64,000 nt of DNA from Loigolactobacillus iwatensis (GCF_003950295.1 NZ_RHNP01000002.1:1-64000), one strand, 5' to 3'; counted from the first letter of the stretch, positions 40,763 to 50,264 are shown. Program-made: numbers and translations. Notes: generated from the sequence alone by a model not told the origin.

Positions 40763-41758
40763 ATGAAACAACTTTATGATCGCTACGATCGTTTACATAA
40801 TTATATCCGGGTTTCAATTACGGATCGCTGTCCTTTGCGCTGTGTTTATTGCATGCCTAAGGAAGGCTTACCATTTTTCCCGTCAGATCGTGTTTTATCG
40901 CAAGACGAAATCGTTCAAATGGTTCAGAACTTTGCTGAAATGGGCGTTTCAAAAGTTCGTTTTACTGGCGGGGAACCACTTTTGCGGACGGACGTTGCCG
41001 AAATTATTAGTCGAGTGCACGATATTCCAGAAATTGACGATATCTCTGTGACCACTAATGGGCTATACTTAGCACGTAAGGCGGAAGCGCTTAAAGAAGC
41101 TGGCTTGGATCGGCTTAATATCAGTTTGGATACCTTTAAGGCGGATCGTTATAAGAAAATCACGCGTGGTGGTAATATTAAGCAAGTTCTAAAAGGCATT
41201 GAAGTTGCCAGCAAACTTGGTTTTATGATCAAACTTAACGTGGTAGTGATCAAAAACCAAAATGATGACGAGATTTTAGATTTTCTGAATTATACTCGCG
41301 ACCACAACGTTAATATTCGTTTTATTGAATTTATGCCAATTGGTAATTCAAAAGAGGTTTGGAAAAAAGAATACGTTGGCTTAAAGAGTGTATTTGACGT
41401 TTGCCAGGAGAATGGTATTGAGTATCAGCCGATCACTTTGCGCGGTAATGGCCCTTCTGAGAACTTCAAAATTAAGGACGCTACGGGGAGCTTTGGTTTA
41501 ATTCACCCGATTAGTAATAAATTTTGTGAAACATGTAATCGTCTGCGGATCACCCCGGATGGTTATGTAAAAGCTTGCTTGTACTGGGGGGAAGAAATTA
41601 ATATTCGTAAAGCGATTCCGGATAAGCCAGAGTTCCAGCGGCTAATTCAACAGGCATTAGATAATAAACCATTGAATCATGAAATGGCCTTAACTGATGC
41701 AGACAAGGTGATCAACAAAGCCCCTACTTGGCGTCATATGAGTCAAATTGGAGGATAG
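40763..41758 (+). CDS. moaA: GTP 3',8-cyclase MoaA
   Basis: 331 residues, radical SAM enzyme starting molybdopterin synthesis. The N-terminal cluster motif is [17 protein letters not shown] (Cx3Cx2C), the GGEPLLR loop binds SAM, and the C-terminal substrate cluster is [24 protein letters not shown]. It typically works with MoaC, encoded at 52847. AAAGTAGG precedes ATG. Followed 5 bp later by narK. Confidence 0.96.
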   Translation: MKQLYDRYDRLHNYIRVSITDRCPLRCVYCMPKEGLPFFPSDRVLSQDEIVQMVQNFAEMGVSKVRFTGGEPLLRTDVAEIISRVHDIPEIDDISVTTNGLYLARKAEALKEAGLDRLNISLDTFKADRYKKITRGGNIKQVLKGIEVASKLGFMIKLNVVVIKNQNDDEILDFLNYTRDHNVNIRFIEFMPIGNSKEVWKKEYVGLKSVFDVCQENGIEYQPITLRGNGPSENFKIKDATGSFGLIHPISNKFCETCNRLRITPDGYVKACLYWGEEINIRKAIPDKPEFQRLIQQALDNKPLNHEMALTDADKVINKAPTWRHMSQIGG

Positions 41759-41763
41759 TACTT

Positions 41764-42942
41764 ATGCAGAAAACAAGCAAATTTAATGCCGTAATGGCAC
41801 TAACCATGGGAACTTTGGCCATGGTGGGCTGCTTTATGGCTTGGTCGAGTTTCGCACCATTAGCAGGACAAATTGCGCAGACGTTTTCACTGTCAGTATC
41901 GCAACGGACATTGTTGTTAGCAACACCAGTATTGCTGGGATCAATTATGCGAATTCCAGTTGGGATTTTAAGCGATCGTTATGGTGGTAAAAAGGTTTAC
42001 ATCATTTTAATGATTTTTGTTTTAATTCCATTATTCTTAGTTCCACGAGTTCACTCATTTGGAATGCTATTATTTGTTGCACTATTACTTGGGATGAGCG
42101 GAACCTCATTTGCCGTAGGGATCTCGTACGTTTCAGTTTGGTTTCCACCGGAACGCCAAGGTTTAGTGCTAGGGATTGCTAGCTTGGGTAATATCGGTAA
42201 TGCCGTGGCGGCCTTAACGTTGCCACGAATTGCGGCTAAATGGAATTTTACGTCGGTTTACAATTTTCTGATCGGTGTTTTGGTTGTTTTAATTGTTCTT
42301 TTTGCAGTTTTATGTAAAGAAATGCCAGTTGATAAGAGTAAGACTTTAAAGGATTCTCTGTCAGTGGCTAAAGATGCGAATACCTGGTACTTATCCTTAT
42401 TCTACGCGTTAACATTTGGATTATTCATGTCTTTCAGTAATCTCACACCAACACTTTTAGGCGGCCTTTTCAAAATGAATGCCGTTGACGCTGGACTCTG
42501 GGCGGCCGTTTTTTCAGGCTTTTGTACGATTGTTCGCCCAGTTGGCGGTGTTTTATCCGATCATTTCCGACCGATGGCACTCTTACAGTGGGTATTGATT
42601 GGAATTGCTATCTTTGCAGTTGAAATGGGCTTAACTTTAAGCACAATGATGCTGTTCTTGATTGGTTTAGTCTTAATTGGTTTAACGGCTGGACTTGGTA
42701 ACGGGATTATTTTCAAAATGGTTCCTTACGTCTCCAAAGGTAACACAGGTGCTGTAACAGGCTTTGTTGGTGCCATTGGCGGCTTAGGCGGCTATTTTCC
42801 ACCAATTCTACTAGGAACATTAAAACAGGCAACTGGTAGCTATACGTGGGGCTTTTGGTTATTAGCGTTATTCGCCGTTGTCTGCTGGTACGTTTTATGG
42901 CAGAAATTTATTCGTGGCGGATCGTTTATTGTTAAAAGCTAG
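41764..42942 (+). CDS. narK: Nitrate/nitrite transporter NarK
   Basis: 392 residues, MFS nitrate/nitrite porter with twelve membrane segments. The nitrate signature regions are visible as AVGISYVSVWFPPERQGLVLGIASLGNIGNAVAAL and GLTAGLGNGIIFKMVPY...TGAVTGFVGAIGGLGGYFPP. It imports nitrate and/or exports nitrite for the NarGHI system. ATG 41764 is chosen, with TTGGAGGATAG upstream; it is in an operon with moaA. Confidence 0.95.
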   Translation: MQKTSKFNAVMALTMGTLAMVGCFMAWSSFAPLAGQIAQTFSLSVSQRTLLLATPVLLGSIMRIPVGILSDRYGGKKVYIILMIFVLIPLFLVPRVHSFGMLLFVALLLGMSGTSFAVGISYVSVWFPPERQGLVLGIASLGNIGNAVAALTLPRIAAKWNFTSVYNFLIGVLVVLIVLFAVLCKEMPVDKSKTLKDSLSVAKDANTWYLSLFYALTFGLFMSFSNLTPTLLGGLFKMNAVDAGLWAAVFSGFCTIVRPVGGVLSDHFRPMALLQWVLIGIAIFAVEMGLTLSTMMLFLIGLVLIGLTAGLGNGIIFKMVPYVSKGNTGAVTGFVGAIGGLGGYFPPILLGTLKQATGSYTWGFWLLALFAVVCWYVLWQKFIRGGSFIVKS

Positions 42943-43166
42943 AAAAGAGTGGTTCAAGGAGCGCCGAAGTTTTGCGGGGAGCCTAATAGTTGATTAGCCA
43001 AATGGTGAAAAATTTAGGTGAAAACGCAAAGGCTGCTTCTTGGGCCATATTTTATTTGGTTGAACTTACTTTTTTGGGACAGCATTTGGCTTTTATTCTG
43101 ATCTGAGTTTGGTGTAAACTTATTTTTGCTGGTATGTTCCGGACTAAATATGGCGTAACCGTTTTT
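42943..43166. other. Intergenic region after narK
   Basis: No gene or clear terminator seen. The right end TTTTTTCAAACACTC resembles the outer arm of family B and may be a fragment of that repeat. Confidence 0.35.
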
Positions 43167-43547
43167 TCAAACACTCGCTTGGTCTTTAAGCAGCAAAGTA
43201 ACCGTAGCACTGGCGGTGACGACTTGTTTGGTTGTTTCGGTTAGTTCAACTTGCCACGTTTGCAGTGTCTTACCGGCATGAATTGGTGTTGCACTAGCTT
43301 CTAGGGTGCCGGCTTGAACCGCTCGCAAATGGTGGATTTCTAGATCTACACCAACAGCAATTTTATGCCATGCCTGGGCACTTTCGTTGGCACCAAGGCT
43401 TGCAGCGGTTTCAGCAAGAACGGCGTTAATGCCACCGTGAACGAGGCCAAAAGGTTGTTTCAATTGGTCAGTAACCGGTAAACGCAAGACAACTTGTTCG
43501 GCGGTTTGTTTAACTGTTTCAATACCTAATAATTCAATTAGATTCAT
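43167..43547 (-). CDS. PaaI-type hotdog thioesterase, probable DHNA-CoA thioesterase
   Basis: 126 residues. The hotdog active-site segment is QPFGLVHGGINAVLAETAASLGAN. Such thioesterases complete menaquinone synthesis by hydrolysing 1,4-dihydroxy-2-naphthoyl-CoA (MenI function). The divergent position 42 bp from menB supports that role. GAGGACACC precedes ATG. The general call is firm, the substrate is inferred from context. Confidence 0.85.
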   Translation of the reverse strand: MNLIELLGIETVKQTAEQVVLRLPVTDQLKQPFGLVHGGINAVLAETAASLGANESAQAWHKIAVGVDLEIHHLRAVQAGTLEASATPIHAGKTLQTWQVELTETTKQVVTASATVTLLLKDQASV

Positions 43548-43589
43548 AATGGTGTCCTCACAATCGATTAGAAATGGAGTGGATAATAT

Positions 43590-44411
43590 ATGACCACAGT
43601 AACATGGGAAAAGGTAAAAGACTACTCGGAGATTATTTTTGAACGGGCCGATAGTATTGCCAAGATAACGATGAACCGACCGAAGCGGATGAACGCTTTT
43701 ACACCAGTGACGGTTGAGGAAATGATCGATGCTTTCACCACCTGCCGGGACGACTCATCAATTGGCGTGGTTATTTTAACTGGTGCTGGCGATAAGGCCT
43801 TTTCTTCAGGCGGTGATCAGGGGGTTCGCGGCAATGGCGGCTACGTTGGTCCGGATAAAATTGCCCGGTTGAACGTGCTTGATTTACAACGCCTAATTCG
43901 GATTATCCCTAAACCAGTAATTGCAATGGTTAAAGGTTGGTCCGTTGGCGGGGGTAACATTTTACAGCTAGTTTGTGATTTAACGATCGCCGCCGATAAT
44001 GCCCAATTTGGTCAAACTGGCCCTAAGGTGGGTAGTTTTGACGCCGGTTATGGTTCTGGCTATTTAGCACGAGTAATTGGGCATAAACGGGCCAAGGAAG
44101 TTTGGTTCTTAAATCATTTTTACAGCGCCGAAGAGGCCTACCAGATGAATTGGATTAATAAAGTGGTACCGCTAGCCGAAGTTGAATCCGTTACGCTAGA
44201 TTGGTGTAACGAAATTTTGCAGAAATCACCGACGGCCTTGCGTTTTATCAAAGCAGCAATGAATGCTGATACCGATGGCTTGGCCGGCCTACAACAATTA
44301 GGTGGCGACGCAACAATGTTGTTTTATACGACTGATGAAGGCAAGGAAGGCCGCGATGCTTTCAATGAGAAACGCAAGCCTGATTTTAAGCAATTTCCAA
44401 AGTTTCCTTAG
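43590..44411 (+). CDS. menB: 1,4-dihydroxy-2-naphthoyl-CoA synthase MenB
   Basis: 273 residues, crotonase family, converts o-succinylbenzoyl-CoA to DHNA-Co[70 protein letters not shown] and [20 protein letters not shown] are MenB-specific. The product supplies demethylmenaquinone/menaquinone for the nitrate reductase chain. Immediately upstream of menE (9 bp). Confidence 0.95.
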   Translation: MTTVTWEKVKDYSEIIFERADSIAKITMNRPKRMNAFTPVTVEEMIDAFTTCRDDSSIGVVILTGAGDKAFSSGGDQGVRGNGGYVGPDKIARLNVLDLQRLIRIIPKPVIAMVKGWSVGGGNILQLVCDLTIAADNAQFGQTGPKVGSFDAGYGSGYLARVIGHKRAKEVWFLNHFYSAEEAYQMNWINKVVPLAEVESVTLDWCNEILQKSPTALRFIKAAMNADTDGLAGLQQLGGDATMLFYTTDEGKEGRDAFNEKRKPDFKQFPKFP

Positions 44412-44420
44412 GCCGGGCAG

Positions 44421-45863
44421 ATGGAGAATTGGTTAACTAAGCGTGTCTTGCTTTCACCAAAACAAACGGCGGTAGTATTTGATGGGCAAGAACGAACTTT
44501 CCAGGAATTAGATCAAGACGTCCAAAAGTGGGCAAAGCATTTAGCTGGTCTGGAACATTTACCGAAACGAGTTGCAGTTTTAACCGGGAATAATCTGACT
44601 GGTTACGAGATTATTTTGGCCTTACAGCAACTTGGTCGTACGCTAGTGTTGTTAAATAGTCGCTTGGCCAGCGACGAGTTACAGTTTCAGCTGGATGATG
44701 CGGAGATTCAGCTGTGTTTAGTTAGCGATGAGTTAGTGGCACAGTATCAATTAAAAGTTGAACAACAGCTCACTTTCACCGCTTTGCGTCAAATAAAAGC
44801 GGCCAGGGCACAAATAATTAGTGACTTTGTTGAAGATCAAGTAACGACTATTATGTACACTTCAGGAACAACTGGTCGGCCCAAGGGTGTTCAGCAAACG
44901 TTTAAAAATCATTTTTACTCTGCGGTGGGTTCAGCCTTAAATCTTGGTTTAGGAACTGATGATAATTGGCTATGTGCAGTACCTATTTTTCACATCAGTG
45001 GTTTTTCGATCATGATGCGCGGCTTGATTTACGGAATGACCGTTACACTGTTTGATCAATTTAACGCCGGAAAAGTTGCGCAGGCCTTGGCCCAGCAGCC
45101 AGTGACAACAATGTCAGTAGTGCCGTATATGTTGAAACAATTATTGGCGCTGCAACCTGTGGTACCGTACAATCCGCGATTTCGTTGTTTACTGCTTGGT
45201 GGTGGGCCAATTGATCGAGAAACGCTAGAAGTGTGCCAACAACGGCAAATTCCGGTGATTCAATCTTATGGCATGACCGAAACGGCTTCCCAGGTAGTCG
45301 CGTTGAGTTTTAAGGATGCACCACGCAAGATTGGTTCGGCTGGCAAGCCGTTATTCCCAGTTAGCGTTCGAATCCAGGGAGCAAGCCAACCTGGCCAAGT
45401 TGGTGAAATATATTTGCAGTCGCCTACATTAACGCCAGGTTATTTAAAGCGGCCGGCTAAAAATAAGCAATTGTTGGCGGCTGGCTGGTTTAAAACGGGC
45501 GATCTAGGTTATCTGGACGCAGAAGGATTCCTGTTTGTTAAGGGTCGAGAAGGCGACATGATTAGCTCTGGTGGTGAAAATATTTTCCCTAACGAGGTTG
45601 AAGCGGCCTACGTTAATTTTCCAGAATTAAGCCAAATAGTGGTTGTTGGTGTGGTGGATGAAAAATGGGGCGCACGACCAATTGCCTTTGTGGCCGGAAC
45701 TAGGCTGACAGCTACGGCGTTACGTGAATATGGGCGGGCACATTTAGCCCACTATAAAGTACCCGTGGTATTTTACCAAGTGGAAGATTTTCCGCGAACG
45801 GCAAGCGGTAAAATTCAGCGCCGGCGACTACTAAACGCCCATTATCAGCAAAACAAGTTATAA
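44421..45863 (+). CDS. menE: o-Succinylbenzoate-CoA ligase MenE
   Basis: 480 residues, adenylate-forming enzyme activating o-succinylbenzoate. The AMP-binding P-loop is TTIMYTSGTTGRPKGVQQTFKNH, then SYGMTETASQVV, GWFKTGDLGYLDAEGFLFVKGREGDMISSGGENIFPNEVE and the C-terminal catalytic lysine in TASGKIQRRRL. Cotranscribed with menB. menF, menD, menC and menA are not in this window, so only the middle of the pathway is encoded here. Confidence 0.93.
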   Translation: MENWLTKRVLLSPKQTAVVFDGQERTFQELDQDVQKWAKHLAGLEHLPKRVAVLTGNNLTGYEIILALQQLGRTLVLLNSRLASDELQFQLDDAEIQLCLVSDELVAQYQLKVEQQLTFTALRQIKAARAQIISDFVEDQVTTIMYTSGTTGRPKGVQQTFKNHFYSAVGSALNLGLGTDDNWLCAVPIFHISGFSIMMRGLIYGMTVTLFDQFNAGKVAQALAQQPVTTMSVVPYMLKQLLALQPVVPYNPRFRCLLLGGGPIDRETLEVCQQRQIPVIQSYGMTETASQVVALSFKDAPRKIGSAGKPLFPVSVRIQGASQPGQVGEIYLQSPTLTPGYLKRPAKNKQLLAAGWFKTGDLGYLDAEGFLFVKGREGDMISSGGENIFPNEVEAAYVNFPELSQIVVVGVVDEKWGARPIAFVAGTRLTATALREYGRAHLAHYKVPVVFYQVEDFPRTASGKIQRRRLLNAHYQQNKL

Positions 45864-45916
45864 AAATAGCGCCAGCTAAGCTAAAAAATTAATTTTGGTT
45901 TAGCTGGCGCTATTTT
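45863..45916. terminator. Bidirectional terminator
   Basis: AAAATAGCGCCAGCTAA pairs perfectly with TTAGCTGGCGCTATTTT around a 20-base loop, between the convergent menE and polyprenyl synthase genes. Confidence 0.85.
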
Positions 45917-45921
45917 GTTGG

Positions 45922-46899
45922 TTACTGTTCACGTTGTAATAATCGGCGCGTTAATGTTTCTAGTGCCTGGCGTGCAGGCGTTTCCGGTAACATTTTAATA
46001 TCCAATAAGGCTTGGTCAGTTAATTCATTGGCCATGGTGCGTGCTTGAGCAACGCCATCACTCTTTGTGACCAAGTCCTGAATTGTTTGTAAATCAGCCT
46101 CGGTTAGCTGAATACCCCGTTTTAAGTACGGGCGTAATTTTTCTGGTTGTGCCTCAAGGGCAAACAATAACGGTAATGTGTAAATTCCTTGTTGAATGTC
46201 TTGAAGGATTGGTTTACGAATATCTTGTTGTTCACCAGTGTAATCTAAAACGTCATCTAAAATTTGGAAGGCCAAGCCAATCGAACGGCCAATTTGTTCT
46301 GCCGATTCCACAATAATCATGTCAGCGTGGGCCAATTTAGCACCTTGGGCACAGGCAAGGGCAAAGAGCTTTGCCGTTTTGCCTTCGATCTCTTTTAAGT
46401 ATTGATCCACCGTTTCCTTTAAATGATAGTTCAGATCGTATTGATCTAACTCGCCGTCCAAAATACCGTGCATGGCGTGGGTATTAACTGCGATGTCATT
46501 AAAAGTTTCCGCTGATTTTAAGACTTGGTCAAAATATAGTGTGAATAATAGATCACCAGCGTAGATTGCGTTTCGATTACCAACCCGCGTATGAACCGTC
46601 TGCGTTCCCCGGCGTTCAGGCGCCTGATCAATGACATCGTCGTGAATCAGGGTTGCCAAATGTAATAATTCAATTGCGGCAGCACCAGCTTGCAGTCTTT
46701 CCTCATTTTGGTCAGGTCCAAATTCACTGAACAAGTAAAATAGTCCAGCGCGGATTAGCTTACCACCATGACGCAACAAAGACTGTACCCGCTCATTCAC
46801 TGCCGGTTGTTTGATTCGTGCAGCTTCAATCAAGTAAGGTGTCAAAGCTGTTAATTTAGTTTGAATGGTGGGAAAATCATCCCAGATTTGAAGCGCCAT
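45922..46899 (-). CDS. Polyprenyl diphosphate synthase (heptaprenyl/octaprenyl type)
   Basis: 325 residues, trans-isoprenyl diphosphate synthase. First aspartate-rich motif LIHDDVIDQAPERRG, second ILDDVLDYTG, plus GGKLIRAG near the N-terminus. In this context it makes the long isoprenoid side chain of menaquinone. It is the last gene of the operon that starts with the flavodoxin-like protein, 38 bp after the 326-residue protein. Its partner menA is not in the window. Confidence 0.92.
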   Translation of the reverse strand: MALQIWDDFPTIQTKLTALTPYLIEAARIKQPAVNERVQSLLRHGGKLIRAGLFYLFSEFGPDQNEERLQAGAAAIELLHLATLIHDDVIDQAPERRGTQTVHTRVGNRNAIYAGDLLFTLYFDQVLKSAETFNDIAVNTHAMHGILDGELDQYDLNYHLKETVDQYLKEIEGKTAKLFALACAQGAKLAHADMIIVESAEQIGRSIGLAFQILDDVLDYTGEQQDIRKPILQDIQQGIYTLPLLFALEAQPEKLRPYLKRGIQLTEADLQTIQDLVTKSDGVAQARTMANELTDQALLDIKMLPETPARQALETLTRRLLQREQ

Positions 46900-46937
46900 A
46901 GGGAAATACCTCTGTTTTCTTAATATCTAGTTACTTA

Positions 46938-47918
46938 TTATACGTTAAATTTAGCAATTTCAGCAGTTAAATGCTCAGAAATTGGCATAAAAATGTCAGT
47001 AAAGTAATTATTAAAGTCAACTTTTGCCTTTGGATTTTGCGTTTGCTTATTAGCTTTTTGCATAGCATCGTTACGCATCATTGAAATTAAGCTATCTTTA
47101 ATGTGATACAAGTGCTTTTCAAGTTTACCATTACTTTTACTATATTTGATTAAATAGTAATAAAAAACTTCATAAAAAGTATTATCTAGGTCCCAAAAGA
47201 AAGTATTACGCAAAACACGATCATTCATTGCTTGCGCAAATAGTTGGTCAGCAACAATCTCGTTTTGAGCAAATGAAGCGGCAGAACTTGCGATTGCTTT
47301 GATTTCTTGGTTGTCGGACATGTAACGAGAAAATTGTTCGACGTCACTGTCAGGCAATTCGAAACCGACTGTTTTTTTACGTTCGGCAAGTGAAAGCTTT
47401 TGGATCTGTTCCGCAAATTTGGGCTGAATTTTTTGACTATCGATAATTAAATCATTTTCGACATCGTCTAATAATTTCTGATTGGCCTCCAAAAAAAGGT
47501 TAACCTGGTCCCAAATTTTAGGGAAAGTTTGGTTAAAGTTTTTAAATAGGTCGTCAGTTGTGGTAACAATTTCACGTTGAACCTTTGCGTTTTCAGTGTG
47601 GGGCTCAAATTGCACGACTAAAGGCAGCGCCAGAGTTTCATCACTAGCAATTGTGCCTTCTTCTTTGCGCTTTTTAGCGGTGTAGTCACGTAATTCCTGC
47701 AAATCTAATAGGCCGAGTGGCGCGATGGTTAACTCGGAATTAGTTGTCATTATTTGTAGCGCAAAAGGTGACCCTGCATCCTGATTTTTAATAAACGCCT
47801 TTAGAGCAGTCATTAATTTGGATTGGTTTTGCAACGTGTTTTCAGGATCGGCATAAAAGCCAGAAGTGTAAATTGGTACATTTTCATATTTTGCGTTTAA
47901 TTTATCTTGAATATCCAT
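46938..47918 (-). CDS. Unknown protein, 326 aa, Nre-type operon
   Basis: A soluble, acidic, largely helical protein without cysteines, signal peptide or membrane segments. It starts MDIQDKLNAKYENVPIYTSGFYADPE and has a long helical stretch from about 120 to 215. A YYYLIKYSKSNGKLEKHLYHIKD segment lies near residue 255. I recognise no family. It lies 5 bp after the 87-residue gene and 38 bp before the polyprenyl synthase. AAAGGACTG precedes ATG. Its place under a probable NreC promoter suggests a role in nitrate respiration. Confidence 0.75.
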   Translation of the reverse strand: MDIQDKLNAKYENVPIYTSGFYADPENTLQNQSKLMTALKAFIKNQDAGSPFALQIMTTNSELTIAPLGLLDLQELRDYTAKKRKEEGTIASDETLALPLVVQFEPHTENAKVQREIVTTTDDLFKNFNQTFPKIWDQVNLFLEANQKLLDDVENDLIIDSQKIQPKFAEQIQKLSLAERKKTVGFELPDSDVEQFSRYMSDNQEIKAIASSAASFAQNEIVADQLFAQAMNDRVLRNTFFWDLDNTFYEVFYYYLIKYSKSNGKLEKHLYHIKDSLISMMRNDAMQKANKQTQNPKAKVDFNNYFTDIFMPISEHLTAEIAKFNV

Positions 47919-47923
47919 AATTA

Positions 47924-48187
47924 TCAGTCCTTTTGTGGCAGATGTTCAGCTAAAAAAGTTTCGCCAGTTTCAGTTAGTTCGGCGTTATGTAAATCAACGC
48001 TGGCAACTGGTTTGTCAGTGCCATCTTCAATTATGGCATTACGTAAAAATTTTTCAGCGACCGCATCCTGAGCCGTTTGGTAAAGCATTGATGCCGGATT
48101 GATACTGCGGGCGCTGCGAAAACGGTGCCGCTTAACGTCATTTAGGATGCCAGTGAGTTCTTCGGTTCGACTAACATTGTGTGCCAT
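47924..48187 (-). CDS. Unknown small protein, 87 aa, Nre-type operon
   Basis: Begins MAHNVSRTEELTGILNDVKRHRFRSARSINPAS; the rest is mixed helix with no cysteines and no membrane segment. No known domain is recognised. A strong AGGAGGA precedes ATG. Second gene of the operon, between the flavodoxin-like protein and the 326-residue protein; the two unknown proteins are almost contiguous and may form a complex. Confidence 0.75.
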   Translation of the reverse strand: MAHNVSRTEELTGILNDVKRHRFRSARSINPASMLYQTAQDAVAEKFLRNAIIEDGTDKPVASVDLHNAELTETGETFLAEHLPQKD

Positions 48188-48223
48188 GATGAGTCCTCCT
48201 ATTTATGAGTCAATTGTAACGAC

Positions 48224-48985
48224 TTAACGTCTTCTGTGGCGGAGAAAAGTGAAGAAGTGTAGTAATGATGCTAATAAAATAAAGAAAATTAATACGAATG
48301 AAACGTAGGTTGCCCAGAACTTACCGGCGGCGAAAACGCCAAAAATTAATTGTTGTAGTCCCATTGTAACAAGTGCCATTGCGGCAATCATGCAAAATAA
48401 TTCTAGATATCGTTTCAATGTGTTATCATCCTTTTTCTTTTTAGCGGTTATTTTTGCACCCCAACGTTCACATAACGCTAGTTTTTGCGGATCAGCCTTT
48501 TCTTGGTTCCAAGTGCCAGTGCCAACAATTTCGGTAACCTTGATTAAGCCTGCGCCGGTAAGGGCACGATCAATTGTTTTGAAAGTGTCGTCAGTAATTC
48601 CAGTGAAGAAATTTTCAAAACTGGAAATAAAACAAGTCGTAATCGATAAATAATGTTTATCTTTAAACTGAGCGGGTAAAGTGTCTGCCTTCTTAGTCAT
48701 GCGTACCATCCGCGGCCGCATACAATCAAAGAAGTTCTTCATGATGCCGGATAACGCACCCCAATAAGTTGGTGCGGCGATGATCCAAAAATCACTTTCT
48801 TGTAACTTGGTTTCTAATTTATCTAAAACAGGATTTTCCTGGCCTGTATCAGGTTTGATATCATAGTCAGCAAGATACAGCAGTTCATAACTGTCTGCGT
48901 CCGGGATTCCCTTAGCTGTCGCGGCCAGGTACTGCGCCGTGATACCATCCTTTTTATGAGAACCTAGAATACCTAAAACTTTCAC
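48224..48985 (-). CDS. Flavodoxin-fold NADPH-dependent FMN reductase-like protein with C-terminal membrane anchor
   Basis: 253 residues. The N-terminal 185 residues are a flavodoxin-like fold of the FMN reductase/NAD(P)H quinone reductase type: VLGILGSHKKDGITAQYL (phosphate loop), IIAAPTYWGALSGIMKNFFDCMRPR. C-terminal to this are two hydrophobic segments (about 190-210 and 220-242) ending FLRHRRR. So the flavin domain should be held on the inner membrane face, where it could pass electrons to or from quinones. GTG start, TTGGAGTGATC upstream. First gene of the four-gene operon under an Nre-type promoter. Confidence 0.82.
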   Translation of the reverse strand: MKVLGILGSHKKDGITAQYLAATAKGIPDADSYELLYLADYDIKPDTGQENPVLDKLETKLQESDFWIIAAPTYWGALSGIMKNFFDCMRPRMVRMTKKADTLPAQFKDKHYLSITTCFISSFENFFTGITDDTFKTIDRALTGAGLIKVTEIVGTGTWNQEKADPQKLALCERWGAKITAKKKKDDNTLKRYLELFCMIAAMALVTMGLQQLIFGVFAAGKFWATYVSFVLIFFILLASLLHFFTFLRHRRR

Positions 48986-49025
48986 AATTGATCACTCCAA
49001 CTTTATGTAACAATCTTCATCTAAT

Positions 49026-49060
49026 AGCATAACGATTATCGGACCGAACGACTATTAGGG
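49026..49060 (-). promoter_or_regulatory. Nre-type promoter of the flavodoxin operon
   Basis: On the minus strand CCCTAAT (49054-49060), 22 bp, TATGCT (49026-49031), with a GGG-TTTTA-CCC context at the upstream edge (GGGTAAAACCC). It shares CCCTAATARTCG with the importer promoter at 39640-39674. Confidence 0.65.
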
Positions 49061-49074
49061 TTTTACCCAAAAGA

Positions 49075-49449
49075 GCGCTAAAAGGACTGGGAGATTCTGA
49101 GGATTAGCCTAGTTTGCCGGATTATTTGCGCAGCGAATGATCCGACAAACGTAGCTAACCGCAGGAATCTAGTCCTTTTAGCGGGTTTAGAATAGAAAAC
49201 TTGTCCCAAGTCGTATTTGAAAAAGGTGATTTGGCTGTTGTAGCTACTATTACGCAATTGAGGATTATTAGCACAAAACGCTAATAATCTAGATGCTTCA
49301 TACGTTGTCCATTCAACTACGGCGAAAACCGCCAAGTTGAAACATGGCAACCGCAGGAATCTGCTTTTCCAAACACGTTTCCATCAAAATAGGTCGGCAA
49401 ACGTAGCTAACCGCAGGAATCTAGTCCTTTTAGCGCGTTTAGAATAGAA
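49075..49449. repeat. Composite family B cluster (copies B3 and B4)
   Basis: B3 (49075-49183) is a complete short element. Its outer arms CGCTAAAAGGACT / AGTCCTTTTAGCG differ from other copies but pair perfectly; its apical arms GTTTGcCGGATt / gATCCGaCAAAC also pair. B4 (about 49213-49392) is a long form lacking its left arm. A 58-bp direct repeat (49142-49199 and 49392-49449, near identical) flanks B4, so B4 seems to have entered with duplication of the B3 right arm. No gene lies in 48986-49524. Confidence 0.75.
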
Positions 49450-49524
49450 AAATTTTCACTAAGCCATTCTGCCAAGATAACCAAAAAAAGTCTGGAACAA
49501 TTATCCAGGCTTAATATTGTCATT

Positions 49525-50178
49525 TTAAAAATCAATCAGTCCGTGGTGCAAAGCGTAATGAACCAATTCTACCCGGTTCTTAAAGCCTAATTTACGGTTG
49601 ATGCTAGCTTTGTGGGCTTCAACGGTTTTGGTTGAGATAAATAATTTTTTCGCGATTTCTTTATTTGAATAGCCAAGCGCAATTAAGGGAAGAACTTCCT
49701 TTTCGCGGCTAGAGAGATCTGCGTATCCTTTCATTTTGACATTAACTTTTTGTGAATTGATTTCAGCTAAGTCCGTTTTGGTCAAAATAATATTTTGATC
49801 AACGTAGGTTTGGTGATTAGCTACGGATTTAAGCGCGCTTAATAATTCATCATCGGACGAACTTTTTAGAACATACGAATTAGCGCCGTTTTGCATCGCT
49901 TTGTCAATGTATTCCTGTTCTTCATGCATTGATAAAATGACAATCCCCATCTTAGGGTAGCGCTCGCGGATTCGTTGGGTCGTGATTAACCCACTTTCAC
50001 CAGGTGGCATGTTTAAATCAAGAACTATAATATCAACGTCAGCGCGCTCAATCTGAAGAAAAGCTTCATTACCATTTGCTGCCTGGGCAACAACTTGAAA
50101 ATTGGCTTGCTGATTAATAAGAAATGACAGACCACTGCGAACAATTGCGTGGTCATCGGCGATTAATACCTTGTGCAA
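49525..50178 (-). CDS. nreC: Response regulator NreC (NarL/LuxR family)
   Basis: About 217 residues. Receiver domain with D8/D9 and phosphoacceptor D54 (IIVLDLNMPP), K in VLKSSS; C-terminal LuxR helix-turn-helix DLSSREKEVLPLIALGYSNKEIAKKLFISTKTVEAHKASINRKL. With NreB and NreA it should activate narGHJI and narK under anoxia plus nitrate. TTG 50178 is preferred over ATG 50193 because GGAGG inside that extension sits 8 bp before TTG. The gene is separated from nreB by 240 bp with a strong hairpin. Confidence 0.88.
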   Translation of the reverse strand: MHKVLIADDHAIVRSGLSFLINQQANFQVVAQAANGNEAFLQIERADVDIIVLDLNMPPGESGLITTQRIRERYPKMGIVILSMHEEQEYIDKAMQNGANSYVLKSSSDDELLSALKSVANHQTYVDQNIILTKTDLAEINSQKVNVKMKGYADLSSREKEVLPLIALGYSNKEIAKKLFISTKTVEAHKASINRKLGFKNRVELVHYALHHGLIDF

Positions 50179-50264
50179 GTGCGTGGCCTCCATAGTAACA
50201 AATTGAAATGAGCCAAATCTAAGTTTGGGTTAAATTGAGACAGTAACTGTAATTAAGGCACTAA

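Noticed and set aside
49078-49350. Minus-strand open frame of 90 codons
   Set aside because: It lies entirely within the family B composite repeat; the frame is a by-product of the palindromic arms and has no ribosome binding site.
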